From the NCBI GenBank assembly GCA_934133165.1, contig CAKPAW010000001.1:62001-126000 (forward strand): DNA of 64,000 bases, given 5' to 3'. Under the pieces are notes generated by a model. The model saw nothing but the letters and a program-made list of their open reading frames with translations. It was not told the DNA's origin and did no database searches. Below, piece after piece: positions 52,533 to 62,134 of this stretch. The number at the start of each line of letters is the position of its first letter. Position 1 is the first letter of the stretch. The DNA is from an uncultured Clostridia bacterium. Its GTDB lineage: Bacteria > Bacillota > Clostridia > TANB77 > CAG-508. A program made the position numbers and the translations under genes.

Positions 52533-53609
52533 TTATAAACTATTATTCAATTTTTCTATCTGTTCATTAATTTTATTAATATCAAATCCACTTGTTTTTT
52601 CATCTGTTATATTATATTTTTCTTTAATTCTTAAAATTTTTTCTACACTCTTATTAATTCTTTCTTCAGATATTTTTCCTTTCTTTATTTGATCAATTAT
52701 ATATTTTATAATTTTATCTACCTTTTTGTATGAAAGATCTATCATAACTATATCATTGCCTGCTAAAATTGCTCTTTTCACTGCTCTTTTCATATTATAA
52801 TGCAATCTTATTGCCATCATTTTCATATCATCTGTAATTATTAAACCATGGTAATTATATTTTTCTATCAAATATTTTTGAATTACTTTTTTCGAAAGTG
52901 AAGCAGGATATTTTTTATCTACATCTTTTATAATAAGATGTCCTACCATTATTGCATCTGCTCCATTTTTTATTGCTTCTCCAAAAGGTTGCATGTCTTC
53001 TTTTTGTAGTTGTTCAATTTTTTCTTTTATTTTTGGAATCCTAAAATGTGAATCCTTTTTTGTAAGTCCATGTCCAGGAAAATGTTTTATTACTGATATA
53101 ACATTATTTTGTTGTATCTTTTTCATAACTTCTATTGCATATTTTTCTACATCTTCTTTGTTTTCTCCATAGCACCTATCTCCTATTGCATGTTTTTCTT
53201 CAAATCTTCTTATATCTAATATAGGAGCATAGTCCATAGATATACCTGTTTCGCTTAGCATTTTTCCTATAATATTTCCTGTTTCTTTGACTAGTTCTAC
53301 ATCTTTTGAATTTGCAAATTTTGTAGCACTCTTTAAATTTAAAATTTCAGGAGGCATACGATTTACTCTTCCTCCTTCTTGATCTACACTAATAGTTATA
53401 GGAATTTTATTTTCTGCATTCATTTCTTTTATATTGTTTATTAAACCTAACATTTGTTCATAATTGTTATAATTCTTTTTATAAATAATTATTCCACCTA
53501 TTTTTAGTTTTTTTATAATGCTATCTGTTTCTTTCTGTTCTTTATCTTCTAATCCCATTATAAGCATTTGTCCGATTTTTTCTTCTAAACTTAGTTCTTT
53601 TATATCCAT
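52533..53609 (-). CDS. nagZ: Beta-N-acetylhexosaminidase (GH3)
   Basis: This enzyme removes terminal GlcNAc from peptidoglycan fragments. The 358-residue single-domain product has ITISVDQEGGRVNRMPPEIL near residue 72 and the GH3 NagZ motif VISVIKHFPGHGLTKKDSHF (with KHFPGHG and the Asp-His dyad), then the nucleophile Asp in HGLIITDDMKMMAI. No signal peptide is seen, so it is cytosolic. Confidence 0.9.
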   Translation of the reverse strand: MDIKELSLEEKIGQMLIMGLEDKEQKETDSIIKKLKIGGIIIYKKNYNNYEQMLGLINNIKEMNAENKIPITISVDQEGGRVNRMPPEILNLKSATKFANSKDVELVKETGNIIGKMLSETGISMDYAPILDIRRFEEKHAIGDRCYGENKEDVEKYAIEVMKKIQQNNVISVIKHFPGHGLTKKDSHFRIPKIKEKIEQLQKEDMQPFGEAIKNGADAIMVGHLIIKDVDKKYPASLSKKVIQKYLIEKYNYHGLIITDDMKMMAIRLHYNMKRAVKRAILAGNDIVMIDLSYKKVDKIIKYIIDQIKKGKISEERINKSVEKILRIKEKYNITDEKTSGFDINKINEQIEKLNNSL

Positions 53610-53809
53610 ATTTATACCTATCCTTTACTATTTTCAATTTTATCATATACTAAATTTTCATACAATATTTTTTAATAATTTACTCATATATTATTTTTCA
53701 AAGAATACTTTTATATTGTAGTTATTTCCTATTCAAAAATAATTTGAAAGATTCTAAAAATCTTTTATAACTATTTGTATTTTCAGATTTGATTAAAAGG
53801 ATTGGTTTT

Positions 53810-54604
53810 ATGAATTTTCTACTTTCTGTAGGTAAAGGCATTTTAATAGGTATAGGAGCCGTGGTTCCTGGAATTAGTAGTGGTGTTTTATGTGTTATTT
53901 TTGGTATTTATGAGAAATTAATTGATAGTGTTTTAGGTATTTTTAAAGATTTTAAGAAAAATATACTTTTTTTGCTTCCTATAGTTTTAGGTACTATAAT
54001 AGGTTTTCTTTTATTTGGAAATATATTAAATTATGCTTTTACAAATTTTGAAGCTGAATGTAAATTATTGTTTTTAGGTCTCATTTTAGGTTCTGTTCCA
54101 TCTTTAATAAAAGATACAAATTCCAAAAGTCCCTTTAAACTTCATTATCTAATATATACTATTTTTGCATTTTTACTTGGTCTCTTTTTGTTTTTATTAG
54201 AAACTAAAATAAGTAATTTAAGCTTTATAAGTAATTGTAATACCACTTATCTTATTTTTTCCGGCTTTGCTATGTCTGCTGGAATTGTTATTCCTGGTGT
54301 AAGTAGTACTATTCTTTTAATGTGTTTTGGAATTTATGATGTATATCTTCAATCACTTGCAACTTTAAATTTAAGTATTTTAGTACCTATTGGACTTGGT
54401 TGTTTGGTTGGAGGTTTTATATTTTTATTGCTTATCAGATTTTTATTAAAAAAGCATTATTCCCAAACTTCTTATTCTATTATTGGCTTTGTATTAGGAA
54501 GCATTTTTGTACTAATTCCTAACACTTTTACTTTTACATCTATAATTTTATTTTTTGTTGGTTTTATTATTGCATTTAAGTTAGAAAATTTAAAAAATTG
54601 TTAG
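53810..54604 (+). CDS. DUF368 polyprenyl-phosphate transporter
   Basis: The 264-residue membrane protein has about eight helices in two inverted halves. Each half has a conserved turn: GAVVPGISSGVLCVIFGIYE near residue 20 and AGIVIPGVSSTILLMCFGIY near 155. DUF368 (PopT) proteins have been shown to recycle undecaprenyl phosphate across the membrane. The start is the ATG at 53810, eight bases after AAAGGA; a TTG at 53789 lacks a site. Confidence 0.88.
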   Translation: MNFLLSVGKGILIGIGAVVPGISSGVLCVIFGIYEKLIDSVLGIFKDFKKNILFLLPIVLGTIIGFLLFGNILNYAFTNFEAECKLLFLGLILGSVPSLIKDTNSKSPFKLHYLIYTIFAFLLGLFLFLLETKISNLSFISNCNTTYLIFSGFAMSAGIVIPGVSSTILLMCFGIYDVYLQSLATLNLSILVPIGLGCLVGGFIFLLLIRFLLKKHYSQTSYSIIGFVLGSIFVLIPNTFTFTSIILFFVGFIIAFKLENLKNC

Positions 54605-54689
54605 TTAATATAATTTAATATTATTGTCTTTTTAACTTTTATTATTTACAAAAATATTATTAAATTTCTGTGACTACTAAGAAAGTATC

Positions 54690-54732
54690 AAAAAAATAGT
54701 GAGTTAGAATTTTTTTCTAATTCACTATTTTT
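54690..54732. terminator. Bidirectional terminator between DUF368 and U32 genes
   Basis: AAAATAGTGAGTTAGAA pairs with CTAATTCACTATTTTT. A and T runs flank it on both sides, fitting two convergent genes. Confidence 0.75.
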
Positions 54733-54788
54733 CAATTATATTCATCATTTTATGTAAAGAACAAAATTGACCCGTCCCAAAATGTCCT

Positions 54789-56018
54789 TTATTTTTTTCT
54801 TCTTAAAATCCAATCTTTCTGAACTTCAATCGGAAGTCTCATAATTACTTTTTGTTCTACCTTTCCTGGATTTATATGTGTTATTTCTTCATTTGTATCT
54901 ACTTCCCATAATTTATCTATTGTGAATTTTACAGTTTCTATCTGTCCAGGAACTATAATTTCTAATTCATCTCCAACTTGTAATTTATTTTTAATTTCAA
55001 TTATAGTCTTATCTTGCATACTTTCTACTACTTTTCCTCCAAATTCATAGTCTGAATTATATTGTTTTCCCTCATATTCTTGTATATCTTTATTATTTCT
55101 ATCATTAAAATAAAATGTTGATAATCCCCTTGTTTTTGTTTTTTCTAATTCTTTTAAATATTTTGTATAATCATATTTTTCAGGATCTTTCATATAATCA
55201 TCTATTGCATTTCTGTATGCATTAACTACTGAAGCTAAATAATATTCTGTTTTTAGTCTTCCTTCGATTTTTAAGCTATCTACACCCATTTCTATAATTT
55301 CAGGAATTTCTTTTACTAAGCACATATCCTTTGATGAAAAAATATAAGTTCCCTTATCATCATGCTCTACTGGCATTAAATTACCTGGTTTATTTGTTTC
55401 TTCAACATATACATTATATGCCCATCTGCAACTTTGTGCACAATCTCCTAAATTTGCACTTCTTCCTGCTAAGAAATCACTTAAAAAACATCTTCCTGAA
55501 TACCCAAAACAAATTGCTCCATGTATAAATATTTCCACCTCTAAATCTTTAGGCTTATTTTCTATAAGTTCCTTTATTTGTTTTTTATTCATTTCACGTC
55601 CTAGTATTACACGTTTTGCTCCGTTTTTATACCAAAAATTTGCTGCATGATAGCTTATAGTATTAGCTTGTGTACTAATATGTAAAGGAATGTCTGGTGC
55701 ATATTCTTTTAAAATATCTACTACTCCTCCATCTGCAACTATTATTCCATCTACTTTTAATTCATTAAGCATTTTTGCTTGTTCTATAATTTCTTCATAT
55801 CTATCGTCCCAAGCATATATATTTATATTTGTATATACCTTTTTACCTATTGAATGTGCATATTTTATTGTATTTGCTAGGTCATCATCTTTCATTTCTG
55901 CTCTTGTTCTTAAAGATAAGCTAGATGTACCTGCATATACTGCATCTGCTCCATACATAAATGCTATTTTTGCTTTTTCAAAAGACCCTGCTGGGGCTAA
56001 TAACTCTGGTTTTTTCAT
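54789..56018 (-). CDS. U32 family protein, TrhP-like
   Basis: The 409-residue product starts at the ATG at 56018 (MKKPELLAPAGSFEKAKIAF), with AAAGGAAG upstream; a frame to 56099 is rejected. The U32 signature includes EIFIHGAICFGYSGRCFLSD and GDCAQSCRWAYNVYVEE, with four conserved cysteines that could hold an iron-sulfur cluster. Proteins of this type (YrrO/TrhP) hydroxylate wobble uridine 34 of tRNA to ho5U using prephenate. The O-methyltransferase at 56933 would do the next step. A peptidase role is the older annotation. Confidence 0.85.
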   Translation of the reverse strand: MKKPELLAPAGSFEKAKIAFMYGADAVYAGTSSLSLRTRAEMKDDDLANTIKYAHSIGKKVYTNINIYAWDDRYEEIIEQAKMLNELKVDGIIVADGGVVDILKEYAPDIPLHISTQANTISYHAANFWYKNGAKRVILGREMNKKQIKELIENKPKDLEVEIFIHGAICFGYSGRCFLSDFLAGRSANLGDCAQSCRWAYNVYVEETNKPGNLMPVEHDDKGTYIFSSKDMCLVKEIPEIIEMGVDSLKIEGRLKTEYYLASVVNAYRNAIDDYMKDPEKYDYTKYLKELEKTKTRGLSTFYFNDRNNKDIQEYEGKQYNSDYEFGGKVVESMQDKTIIEIKNKLQVGDELEIIVPGQIETVKFTIDKLWEVDTNEEITHINPGKVEQKVIMRLPIEVQKDWILRRKK

Positions 56019-56247
56019 TTTTTTCTTCCTTTCAAATGTACATATATATTTCTTAATTTCTTTAAGTATTATAACATGTATCATTTTAAAAGTAAACACA
56101 AATTGCTGTTAGCTTTTTTCGTAATGTATTTTCTACATTTTTTGACATAAAAATATTTTCAAAATAAAATATATATTTATTTTAGTTAATTTTATTTACT
56201 TTATAAAACTCTTTTGATATTATATATCTAATAAAAAGGGGGACTTT

Positions 56248-56793
56248 ATGGATAAGGAGTTTTCAACTACAGAAAATAATAATTTTCATTTATATATATT
56301 ATATTTTTTCATATTTGCTTTTGCTGGTTGGTTAATGGAAACAATTTATAGTTTTATTGTATTAGGACATTTTACTATGCGTGGATTTTTGTATGGTCCT
56401 ATTTGTCCAATATATGGTTATGGTGCTCTTATACTAATTATATTTCTTGGTAAATATAAAAATAATTTTGTAAAGCTTTTCACTTATGCTGCTGTTGTAT
56501 GTTCTGTATTTGAATATTATACAAGTTATATTTTAGAGGTATTATTTCATTCTTATTGGTGGGATTACAGAAACGATTTTTTAAACTTAAATGGTAGAAT
56601 AAGTATTTTTTATACAGTTGCTTGGGGAATTATTGCTATTGTTTTCATCGGATTTATTTATCCGTTTATCGATAAAAAAATGAATAATATTATTTCAAAA
56701 ATTTCTTACTCTAAGCTAAAAATATTTAATATTATCGCTTTAGTTCTTATGGTAGCAGACACAATTCTATCTTCTATAAAATATTTAATATAA
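56248..56793 (+). CDS. Putative ABC-transporter type IV membrane protein (CmpB-like)
   Basis: The 181-residue product has about five helices and the family blocks GFLYGPICPIYGYGALILII and EVLFHSYWWDYRNDFLNLNG, then RISIFYTVAWG. This is the ABC_trans_CmpB family, whose function is not proven. AAAAGGGGG precedes the ATG. Stand-alone plus-strand gene. Confidence 0.85.
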   Translation: MDKEFSTTENNNFHLYILYFFIFAFAGWLMETIYSFIVLGHFTMRGFLYGPICPIYGYGALILIIFLGKYKNNFVKLFTYAAVVCSVFEYYTSYILEVLFHSYWWDYRNDFLNLNGRISIFYTVAWGIIAIVFIGFIYPFIDKKMNNIISKISYSKLKIFNIIALVLMVADTILSSIKYLI

Positions 56794-56796
56794 AAA

Positions 56797-56851
56797 GGCG
56801 AGCTTAAGATTTTCTAATAAATGTAAATTTTAAGAAAATCTAGAGCTCGCC
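56797..56851 (-). repeat. GGCGAGC palindrome, copy 2
   Basis: GGCGAGCTTAAGATTTTCT and AGAAAATCTAGAGCTCGCC form the stem. It has the opposite orientation to the element at 51632-51685 and starts right after the CmpB-like gene, where it could work as terminator. Confidence 0.8.
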
Positions 56852-56852
56852 A

Positions 56853-56909
56853 TCTTTATCTTCTACAGAAAATTATCATACTATGATAATTTTCTGTAGA
56901 AGATAAAGA
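56853..56909. repeat. 57-bp perfect palindrome, TCATACTATG core
   Basis: The arms of 27 bases are perfectly complementary around a 3-base loop (CTA). It starts TCTTTATCTTCTACAG and has the core TATCATACTATGATA. Together with the preceding element it forms a double hairpin between two convergent genes. A relative with degraded arms is at 20553-20603. Confidence 0.85.
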
Positions 56910-56932
56910 AAGACAGATATAATTCTGTCTTT

Positions 56933-57523
56933 TTAATTTTTAAACTTTGAAATTGCAAGTCCATCTCCTACTTCTAAAATTTCTGTTTCTAAATTAGGAT
57001 TTTCTGTAACTTCATGAATGTATTCTCTTAAGTTTCTTACAGCTGTACGTTGTTTATGCTTGTTGTAATCACTCATTACGTACCCTTTATATAAGATATT
57101 GTCTGCTAATATTACACCATTTTTTTCAAGCATTCGTAAAGCTTCTTTTAGGAAAAATGGATATTTTCCCTTTGCAGCATCTATAAATATCATGTCATAT
57201 TTTCCAGTAAGTGTAGGTAATATTTCTACCGCATCACCTTCTAATATATTAATTTTCTCTGCAACTCCTACTTTTTCAATATTTACTTTTGCTTCCGCTA
57301 TTCTTTCTTTGTCTCTTTCTATAGTATCTATTATCCCATCTTCTTGTAGATATTTAGAAAAGCACATTGCAGAATACCCTACAGCAGTTCCTATTTCAAG
57401 TATTTTCTTAGGTTTTGTTTCTTTCAATATTTTATCTACCACTTCTAAAGTATCATCCATTATTATTGGTATATGTTCTTCTAATGCTTTTTCTTTTATT
57501 TTTTGTAATTCTTCTTTATTCAT
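56933..57523 (-). CDS. trmR: O-methyltransferase, TrmR-like
   Basis: This SAM-dependent methyltransferase has 196 residues. KILEIGTAVGYSAMCFSKYL is the SAM motif I. YDMIFIDAAKGKYPFFLKEA supplies the metal-binding Asp, and GVILADNILYKGYV the conserved DN pair. It resembles YrrM/TrmR, which methylates ho5U34 to mo5U34 in several tRNAs. The nearby U32 protein supports that role. A catechol-type methyltransferase is the alternative. GAGGT precedes the ATG. Confidence 0.82.
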   Translation of the reverse strand: MNKEELQKIKEKALEEHIPIIMDDTLEVVDKILKETKPKKILEIGTAVGYSAMCFSKYLQEDGIIDTIERDKERIAEAKVNIEKVGVAEKINILEGDAVEILPTLTGKYDMIFIDAAKGKYPFFLKEALRMLEKNGVILADNILYKGYVMSDYNKHKQRTAVRNLREYIHEVTENPNLETEILEVGDGLAISKFKN

Positions 57524-57549
57524 TTTTACCTCTTATCATATATTTTTAG

Positions 57550-57588
57550 AAAAAAGGACGTCTCTTTTTTTAGACGCCTTTTCTCATA
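57550..57588 (-). terminator. Terminator after typA
   Basis: On the minus strand AAAAGGCGTCT / GAGACGTCCTTTT is followed by TTCTAAAAAT. It lies nine bases after the typA stop. Confidence 0.75.
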
Positions 57589-57596
57589 TTTTTATT

Positions 57597-59408
57597 CTAT
57601 CTTCTTGCTTCTCTTTCTCTTGTTTTTGTATCTAATGTTTTCTTTCTTAATCTGATATTTTTTGGTGTTACTTCAACTAGTTCGTCTTCTGCTATAAATT
57701 CAATAGCTTTTTCTAGAGACATTTGTAATGGTGGAACTAAACGAAGTGCATCGTCTGAACCTGAAGCTCTTGTATTTGTTAAGTGTTTTTCTTTACATAC
57801 ATTTATTGCTATATCTTCATTTCTAGAGTTTATACCAACTATCATTCCTTCATATACATCTACACCAGGACCTATTAAAAGTTCTCCTCTTTCTTGTGCA
57901 TTGTATAAACCATATGTTACAGATGTTCCTTGTTCAAATGCTACTAAAACACCTCTTGTTCTAGCTTGTATATCACCTTTAAATGGTTCATAGCAGTCAA
58001 ATATAGAGTTCATTGTACCTGTTCCTTTTGTGTCTGTTAAAAATTCTGTTCTATATCCTATTAATCCTCTTGCAGGTATTTTAAATTCTACTTTTGTATG
58101 ACCTAATTCTGCTGGTTCCATATTAGTCATTTCTGCTTTTCTTCTTCCTAATTTTTCAATAACTGTTCCTATTGATTCATCTGGTACATTAACAACTAAT
58201 TTTTCCATTGGTTCACATTTTACGCCATCTATTTCTTTAAAAATAACCTTTGGACGAGAAACTAAAAGTTCAAATCCCTCTCTTCTCATTGTTTCAATTA
58301 ATACTGATAAATGAAGTTCCCCACGTCCACATACTTCAAAACTATCTGCTGAGTCTGTTTCTTTTACTCTTAAAGATACGTTTCTTTCTAGCTCTTTGAA
58401 TAATCTATCTCTAATATGTCTTGATGTAATAAATTGTCCTTCTTTTCCTGCAAATGGTCCATTATTTACACTAAATGTCATAGATACTGTTGGTTCATCT
58501 ATATCTACGAAATCTATTTTTTCTGGATGATTTAAATCACATATTGTTTCTCCAATTCCAATATCTGCAATTCCTGAAAGTGATACGATATCTCCAGCTT
58601 GTGCTTCTTCTACTTCAGTTCTTTTTAAACCTTCGTATGTAAATAATTTTGCAACTTTACCTTGTGTTATTTTATCATCTTGTTTGCAAATTGCTATTGG
58701 CATACCAGATTTAATAGTTCCTCTTTCTATTCTTCCTACTGCAATTCTTCCTAAATAATCATCATAATCTATGTTAGATACTAGCATTTGAGCTGGTCCT
58801 TCGATTTCACATTTAGGTGGTTCAATATATTTTAATATTGTATCAAATATACAATTTACATTATCAGATTCTTCATCTAAACTCATTTTTGCTATTCCAT
58901 TTTTAGCAGATGCATATATTACTGGGAAATCTAATTGGTCGTCATTTGCATTAAGTTCAATAAATAATTCTAATACTTGATCTACTACTTTTGCTGGGTT
59001 TGAACCTGGTCTATCTATTTTGTTAATTACAACTATTGGTTTTAAATTAAGTGCTAATGATTTTTTTAGAACTTCTCTTGTTTGAGGCATTGGTCCTTCA
59101 AAAGCATCTACTAATAGTAAAACACCATCAACTGTTTTTAAAACACGTTCAACTTCTCCACCAAAGTCAGCATGGCCTGGTGTATCTACTATATTAATTT
59201 TTGTACCATTATACATAACTGATGTGTTTTTAGAAAGAATTGTAATTCCTCTTTCTTTTTCCAAATCATTTGAGTCCATTACTCTTTCTGCTACTTGTTC
59301 ATTTTCTCTAAATACGTGACTTTGTTTTAATAAACAATCTACAAGTGTTGTTTTTCCGTGGTCAACGTGTGCAATTATTGCTATGTTTCTTATTTTTTCA
59401 TTTATCAT
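57597..59408 (-). CDS. typA: GTPase TypA/BipA
   Basis: This ribosome-associated translational GTPase is active in stress and large-subunit assembly. The 603-residue product has G1 [26 protein letters not shown]3 [16 protein letters not shown] and G4 [12 protein letters not shown]. The EF-G-like domains follow, including [20 protein letters not shown] and [20 protein letters not shown] in the TypA-specific C-terminal part. It is preceded by the S1-domain gene. Confidence 0.97.
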   Translation of the reverse strand: MINEKIRNIAIIAHVDHGKTTLVDCLLKQSHVFRENEQVAERVMDSNDLEKERGITILSKNTSVMYNGTKINIVDTPGHADFGGEVERVLKTVDGVLLLVDAFEGPMPQTREVLKKSLALNLKPIVVINKIDRPGSNPAKVVDQVLELFIELNANDDQLDFPVIYASAKNGIAKMSLDEESDNVNCIFDTILKYIEPPKCEIEGPAQMLVSNIDYDDYLGRIAVGRIERGTIKSGMPIAICKQDDKITQGKVAKLFTYEGLKRTEVEEAQAGDIVSLSGIADIGIGETICDLNHPEKIDFVDIDEPTVSMTFSVNNGPFAGKEGQFITSRHIRDRLFKELERNVSLRVKETDSADSFEVCGRGELHLSVLIETMRREGFELLVSRPKVIFKEIDGVKCEPMEKLVVNVPDESIGTVIEKLGRRKAEMTNMEPAELGHTKVEFKIPARGLIGYRTEFLTDTKGTGTMNSIFDCYEPFKGDIQARTRGVLVAFEQGTSVTYGLYNAQERGELLIGPGVDVYEGMIVGINSRNEDIAINVCKEKHLTNTRASGSDDALRLVPPLQMSLEKAIEFIAEDELVEVTPKNIRLRKKTLDTKTREREARR

Positions 59409-59443
59409 TTTATTTACCCCTTCTTATATTGAATTTTATCCCA

Positions 59444-59474
59444 TAAAACAAGCGATGTCCTCATCGCTTATTTT
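59444..59474 (-). terminator. Terminator after the S1-domain gene
   Basis: On the minus strand AAGCGATG / CATCGCTT with a four-base loop is followed by GTTTTATGG, 24 bases past the stop. Its weak T tract may allow some read-through into typA. Confidence 0.65.
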
Positions 59475-59497
59475 AATATTTTTAGAAATTATACTAT

Positions 59498-60598
59498 TTA
59501 AATTTCTTCTTTATATTCATTAGAAGTTCCTTCTAATTCTTTAATTGATAATTCTATTCTTTGTGTTTCTAAATCCATTTCTATTATTTTAGCATTAACA
59601 TTTTGATTTAGTTTTAATTCTTCTTCTGGCTTTGATATTTTCTTTTCTGCTATTTGTGAAATATGTACTAATCCCTGAATTCCTGGTTCTAGTTCTACAA
59701 AAACACCAAATGGCATCATTTTTACGACTTTAACCTTCACAATGTCTTCTACATGATATTTTTCTGGTACCTTGTTCCAAGGATTTGGTCCTTTATCTCC
59801 GTAGCTTAATTTTATACGTTTATTTTCTTTATCTAAGTCTATAATTGTTACTTCAATTTCTTGTCCTTGCTTTAAAATTTCATCTACTTTTGCATTTCTA
59901 TCCCAAGAAATTTCTGAAACATGTAATAACCCTTGTGTTACTCCTAAGTCTACGAAAGCTCCATAAGAACTTAAACTTGTAACTATTCCTTTATATTTTT
60001 TTCCAACTTCTACATCATTCCAAAACTCTTCTTGCTTTGCTTTTCTTTCTTCGTCTAATATAGAACGAATTGAACCTATTACTCTATTTGTTTTTTGGTC
60101 ATACTCTGTAATTTTGAATTTAACATCTTTCCCTAAATAAGAATTTATATCTTCTCCTCTAGGTATTCCTGATAATGATAGTGGAATAAAAATTCTTGTA
60201 TCATTTACATTTACGATTAAACCTTTTTCATTAACTTGTGAAACTTTAGCTTCAATAGTTTCATTATTTTTAAATTTTTCTTCTATCTTAGTTTTGTTTT
60301 CACGATTTTTAACTCTTTTATATGATAAAAGTACATTACCTAATCCATCATTTAATTTTAATACATCTGCTGTAATTGTATCTCCTACTTTAAATTCACT
60401 TTTAGGATCTGCATTTTCATCATTACTATATTCTTTCTTAGGAATAATTCCATCAGCTTTGTAGTTAATATCTACAAAAATTTCTCCGTTAGAAGTTATA
60501 CTGATAATTTTTCCTGTTACTGTCTTTTCTAATTTTTTTTCTTTCAAAGATTCTTGTTTTAGTAGTTCTTCAAAAGATAATTCTTTTTCATTTTCCAT
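59498..60598 (-). CDS. S1-domain RNA-binding protein (RpsA-like)
   Basis: The 366-residue product has four S1 repeats at about 25-95, 110-180, 195-265 and 280-352. The third is the most canonical (GKKYKGIVTSLSSYGAFVDL, then GLLHVSEISW), and the fourth has VEDIVKVKVVKMMPFGVFVE. It is shorter than the six-domain S1 of E. coli but typical of Firmicute homologues. The context cmk-plsC-(S1) is conserved in Clostridia, although the usual ispH is missing here. A perfect consensus promoter drives it. Confidence 0.9.
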   Translation of the reverse strand: MENEKELSFEELLKQESLKEKKLEKTVTGKIISITSNGEIFVDINYKADGIIPKKEYSNDENADPKSEFKVGDTITADVLKLNDGLGNVLLSYKRVKNRENKTKIEEKFKNNETIEAKVSQVNEKGLIVNVNDTRIFIPLSLSGIPRGEDINSYLGKDVKFKITEYDQKTNRVIGSIRSILDEERKAKQEEFWNDVEVGKKYKGIVTSLSSYGAFVDLGVTQGLLHVSEISWDRNAKVDEILKQGQEIEVTIIDLDKENKRIKLSYGDKGPNPWNKVPEKYHVEDIVKVKVVKMMPFGVFVELEPGIQGLVHISQIAEKKISKPEEELKLNQNVNAKIIEMDLETQRIELSIKELEGTSNEYKEEI

Positions 60599-60629
60599 AT
60601 TCTCACCTTATTTATTTTTTAACTATTTT

Positions 60630-60658
60630 ATTATATAGCAATCTACTTTTGTTGTCAA
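60630..60658 (-). promoter_or_regulatory. Perfect consensus promoter of the S1 gene
   Basis: TTGACA (60653-60658) and TATAAT (60630-60635) are exactly 17 bases apart on the minus strand, about 32 bases before the S1-gene start. This is the best sigma-A match in the window. Confidence 0.93.
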
Positions 60659-60697
60659 CATAATTTTTGCAAGTTTTTGGTAAAAAAATGTTCTGCA

Positions 60698-60738
60698 TAA
60701 AAATTACCACAAAAGTGTTAAATGCTTTTGTGGTAATT
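60698..60738 (-). terminator. Terminator after plsC
   Basis: On the minus strand ATTACCACAAAAG / CTTTTGTGGTAAT is a perfect 13-bp stem followed by TTTTTA. Confidence 0.92.
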
Positions 60739-60749
60739 CAGTAGTTTTA

Positions 60750-61343
60750 TTATTTTGTAAGTTCTAATATTTTTTCCATTAAATCTTCTGTTATCTTATC
60801 TAATGCTTCTTCATCATTTTTATCATAATTGCTATAATCTAATGGTTTTCCATATCTAATTATTGCTTTTGAAAATGGACCTGTTTTTCCAGATATTCCA
60901 ACTGGAACTATTTTAGCACCAGTTCTTAAAGCAAAAAATGCTGCACCATCTTTTACTTTTTCTCCTTTTGCTAGTCCATTTCTTGTTCCTTCTGGGAAAA
61001 GTGCTATACATTCTCCATTTTTTAAATATCTTAAAGATTGCTTTATTGCATTAATGTCTTTTGAATCTCTTAATACTGGTATAGTTTCAAATACCCATCC
61101 TAAAAAAGCCAAGAATTTGTTTTTATATAATGTTCCTTTTGCCAAAAAATGACAATTTCTTTTTGCAGTTACTTTAATTAAAACAGGATCTAAAAAAGTT
61201 CTATGATTTCCACAAAATATAACTGGCTCATCCATAGGAATATTTTCTCTTCCCTCTATTTTCATTCTATGAAAAATTATGCAATATACATATAATATTT
61301 TTTCTATTACTATTCCTAAAACTCTTTTTAATTTTCTTTTCAT
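60750..61343 (-). CDS. plsC: 1-acyl-sn-glycerol-3-phosphate acyltransferase
   Basis: This membrane-associated enzyme makes phosphatidic acid. The 197-residue product has the acyltransferase motif FCGNHRTFLDPVLIK (HxxxxD form), the ALFPEGTRNGLAKGEKVKDG block for phosphate binding, and VPVGISG. A hydrophobic N-terminal segment (about residues 7-25) anchors it. It follows cmk by 39 bases, a common pairing. Confidence 0.93.
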   Translation of the reverse strand: MKRKLKRVLGIVIEKILYVYCIIFHRMKIEGRENIPMDEPVIFCGNHRTFLDPVLIKVTAKRNCHFLAKGTLYKNKFLAFLGWVFETIPVLRDSKDINAIKQSLRYLKNGECIALFPEGTRNGLAKGEKVKDGAAFFALRTGAKIVPVGISGKTGPFSKAIIRYGKPLDYSNYDKNDEEALDKITEDLMEKILELTK

Positions 61344-61382
61344 CTCTTCTACCTAATAATGAATATCATTATCTTTCCTTTC

Positions 61383-62063
61383 TTAAAAATTTTTGTTTTT
61401 ATATTTTTCCATTATTATTTCTTTAACTTTTTCTTTTACTTCTTCAATTGTTAAATTTGTAGTATCTATATAAATTGCATCTTCTGCTATTTTTAAAGCT
61501 CCTATTTCTTTTTCTTTATCATTTTTATCACGAATTTGAATATTTTTTAGCACTTCCTCATATGTCATTTCTATACCTTTTTCTTGTATTTCTTTATATC
61601 TTCTCTTAGCTCTTTCTTCTTCATCAGCATCCAAATAAATTTTTACATCAGCATTTGGAAATACATATGTTGTAATATCTCTTCCTTCCATTATAACATC
61701 TTTTCCTTTTGCCAAGTTTCTTTGAACTTCTACCATTGCAAGTCTAACTTCTACTATTGAAGATACCTGTGATACTATTTTTGTAACTTCTTTACTTCTT
61801 ATCTCACTTGTTACGTCTTCATTATTTAAATATACTTTTTGAACACCTTGTTCATTTTTCATATCTATATGAATATTAGGTAATGATTCTATTATTTTTT
61901 CTTTTTCTTCTAATTTTATATTGTTTTTAATTGCATATAAAGCTACACATCTATATGTTGCTCCTGTATCTATATTAACTAATCCCATTTCTTTTGAAAT
62001 TAAACTTGTTATTGTTCCTTTTCCTGTACCTGCAGGTCCATCCATTGCTACTATAAATGACAT
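61383..62063 (-). CDS. cmk: Cytidylate kinase
   Basis: This enzyme phosphorylates CMP and dCMP. The 226-residue product has the P-loop MSFIVAMDGPAGTGKGTITS, the family block NIDTGATYRCVALYA, then KDVIMEGRDITTYVFPNADV and the lid EERAKRRYKEIQEKG. It is upstream of plsC. Confidence 0.95.
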   Translation of the reverse strand: MSFIVAMDGPAGTGKGTITSLISKEMGLVNIDTGATYRCVALYAIKNNIKLEEKEKIIESLPNIHIDMKNEQGVQKVYLNNEDVTSEIRSKEVTKIVSQVSSIVEVRLAMVEVQRNLAKGKDVIMEGRDITTYVFPNADVKIYLDADEEERAKRRYKEIQEKGIEMTYEEVLKNIQIRDKNDKEKEIGALKIAEDAIYIDTTNLTIEEVKEKVKEIIMEKYKNKNF

Positions 62064-62134
62064 ATTTTTTTCCTCTTTTCTTAATTTTAGTTATCTATTA
62101 AATTTGATTATCTACAACAATTAATTTAATCTTC

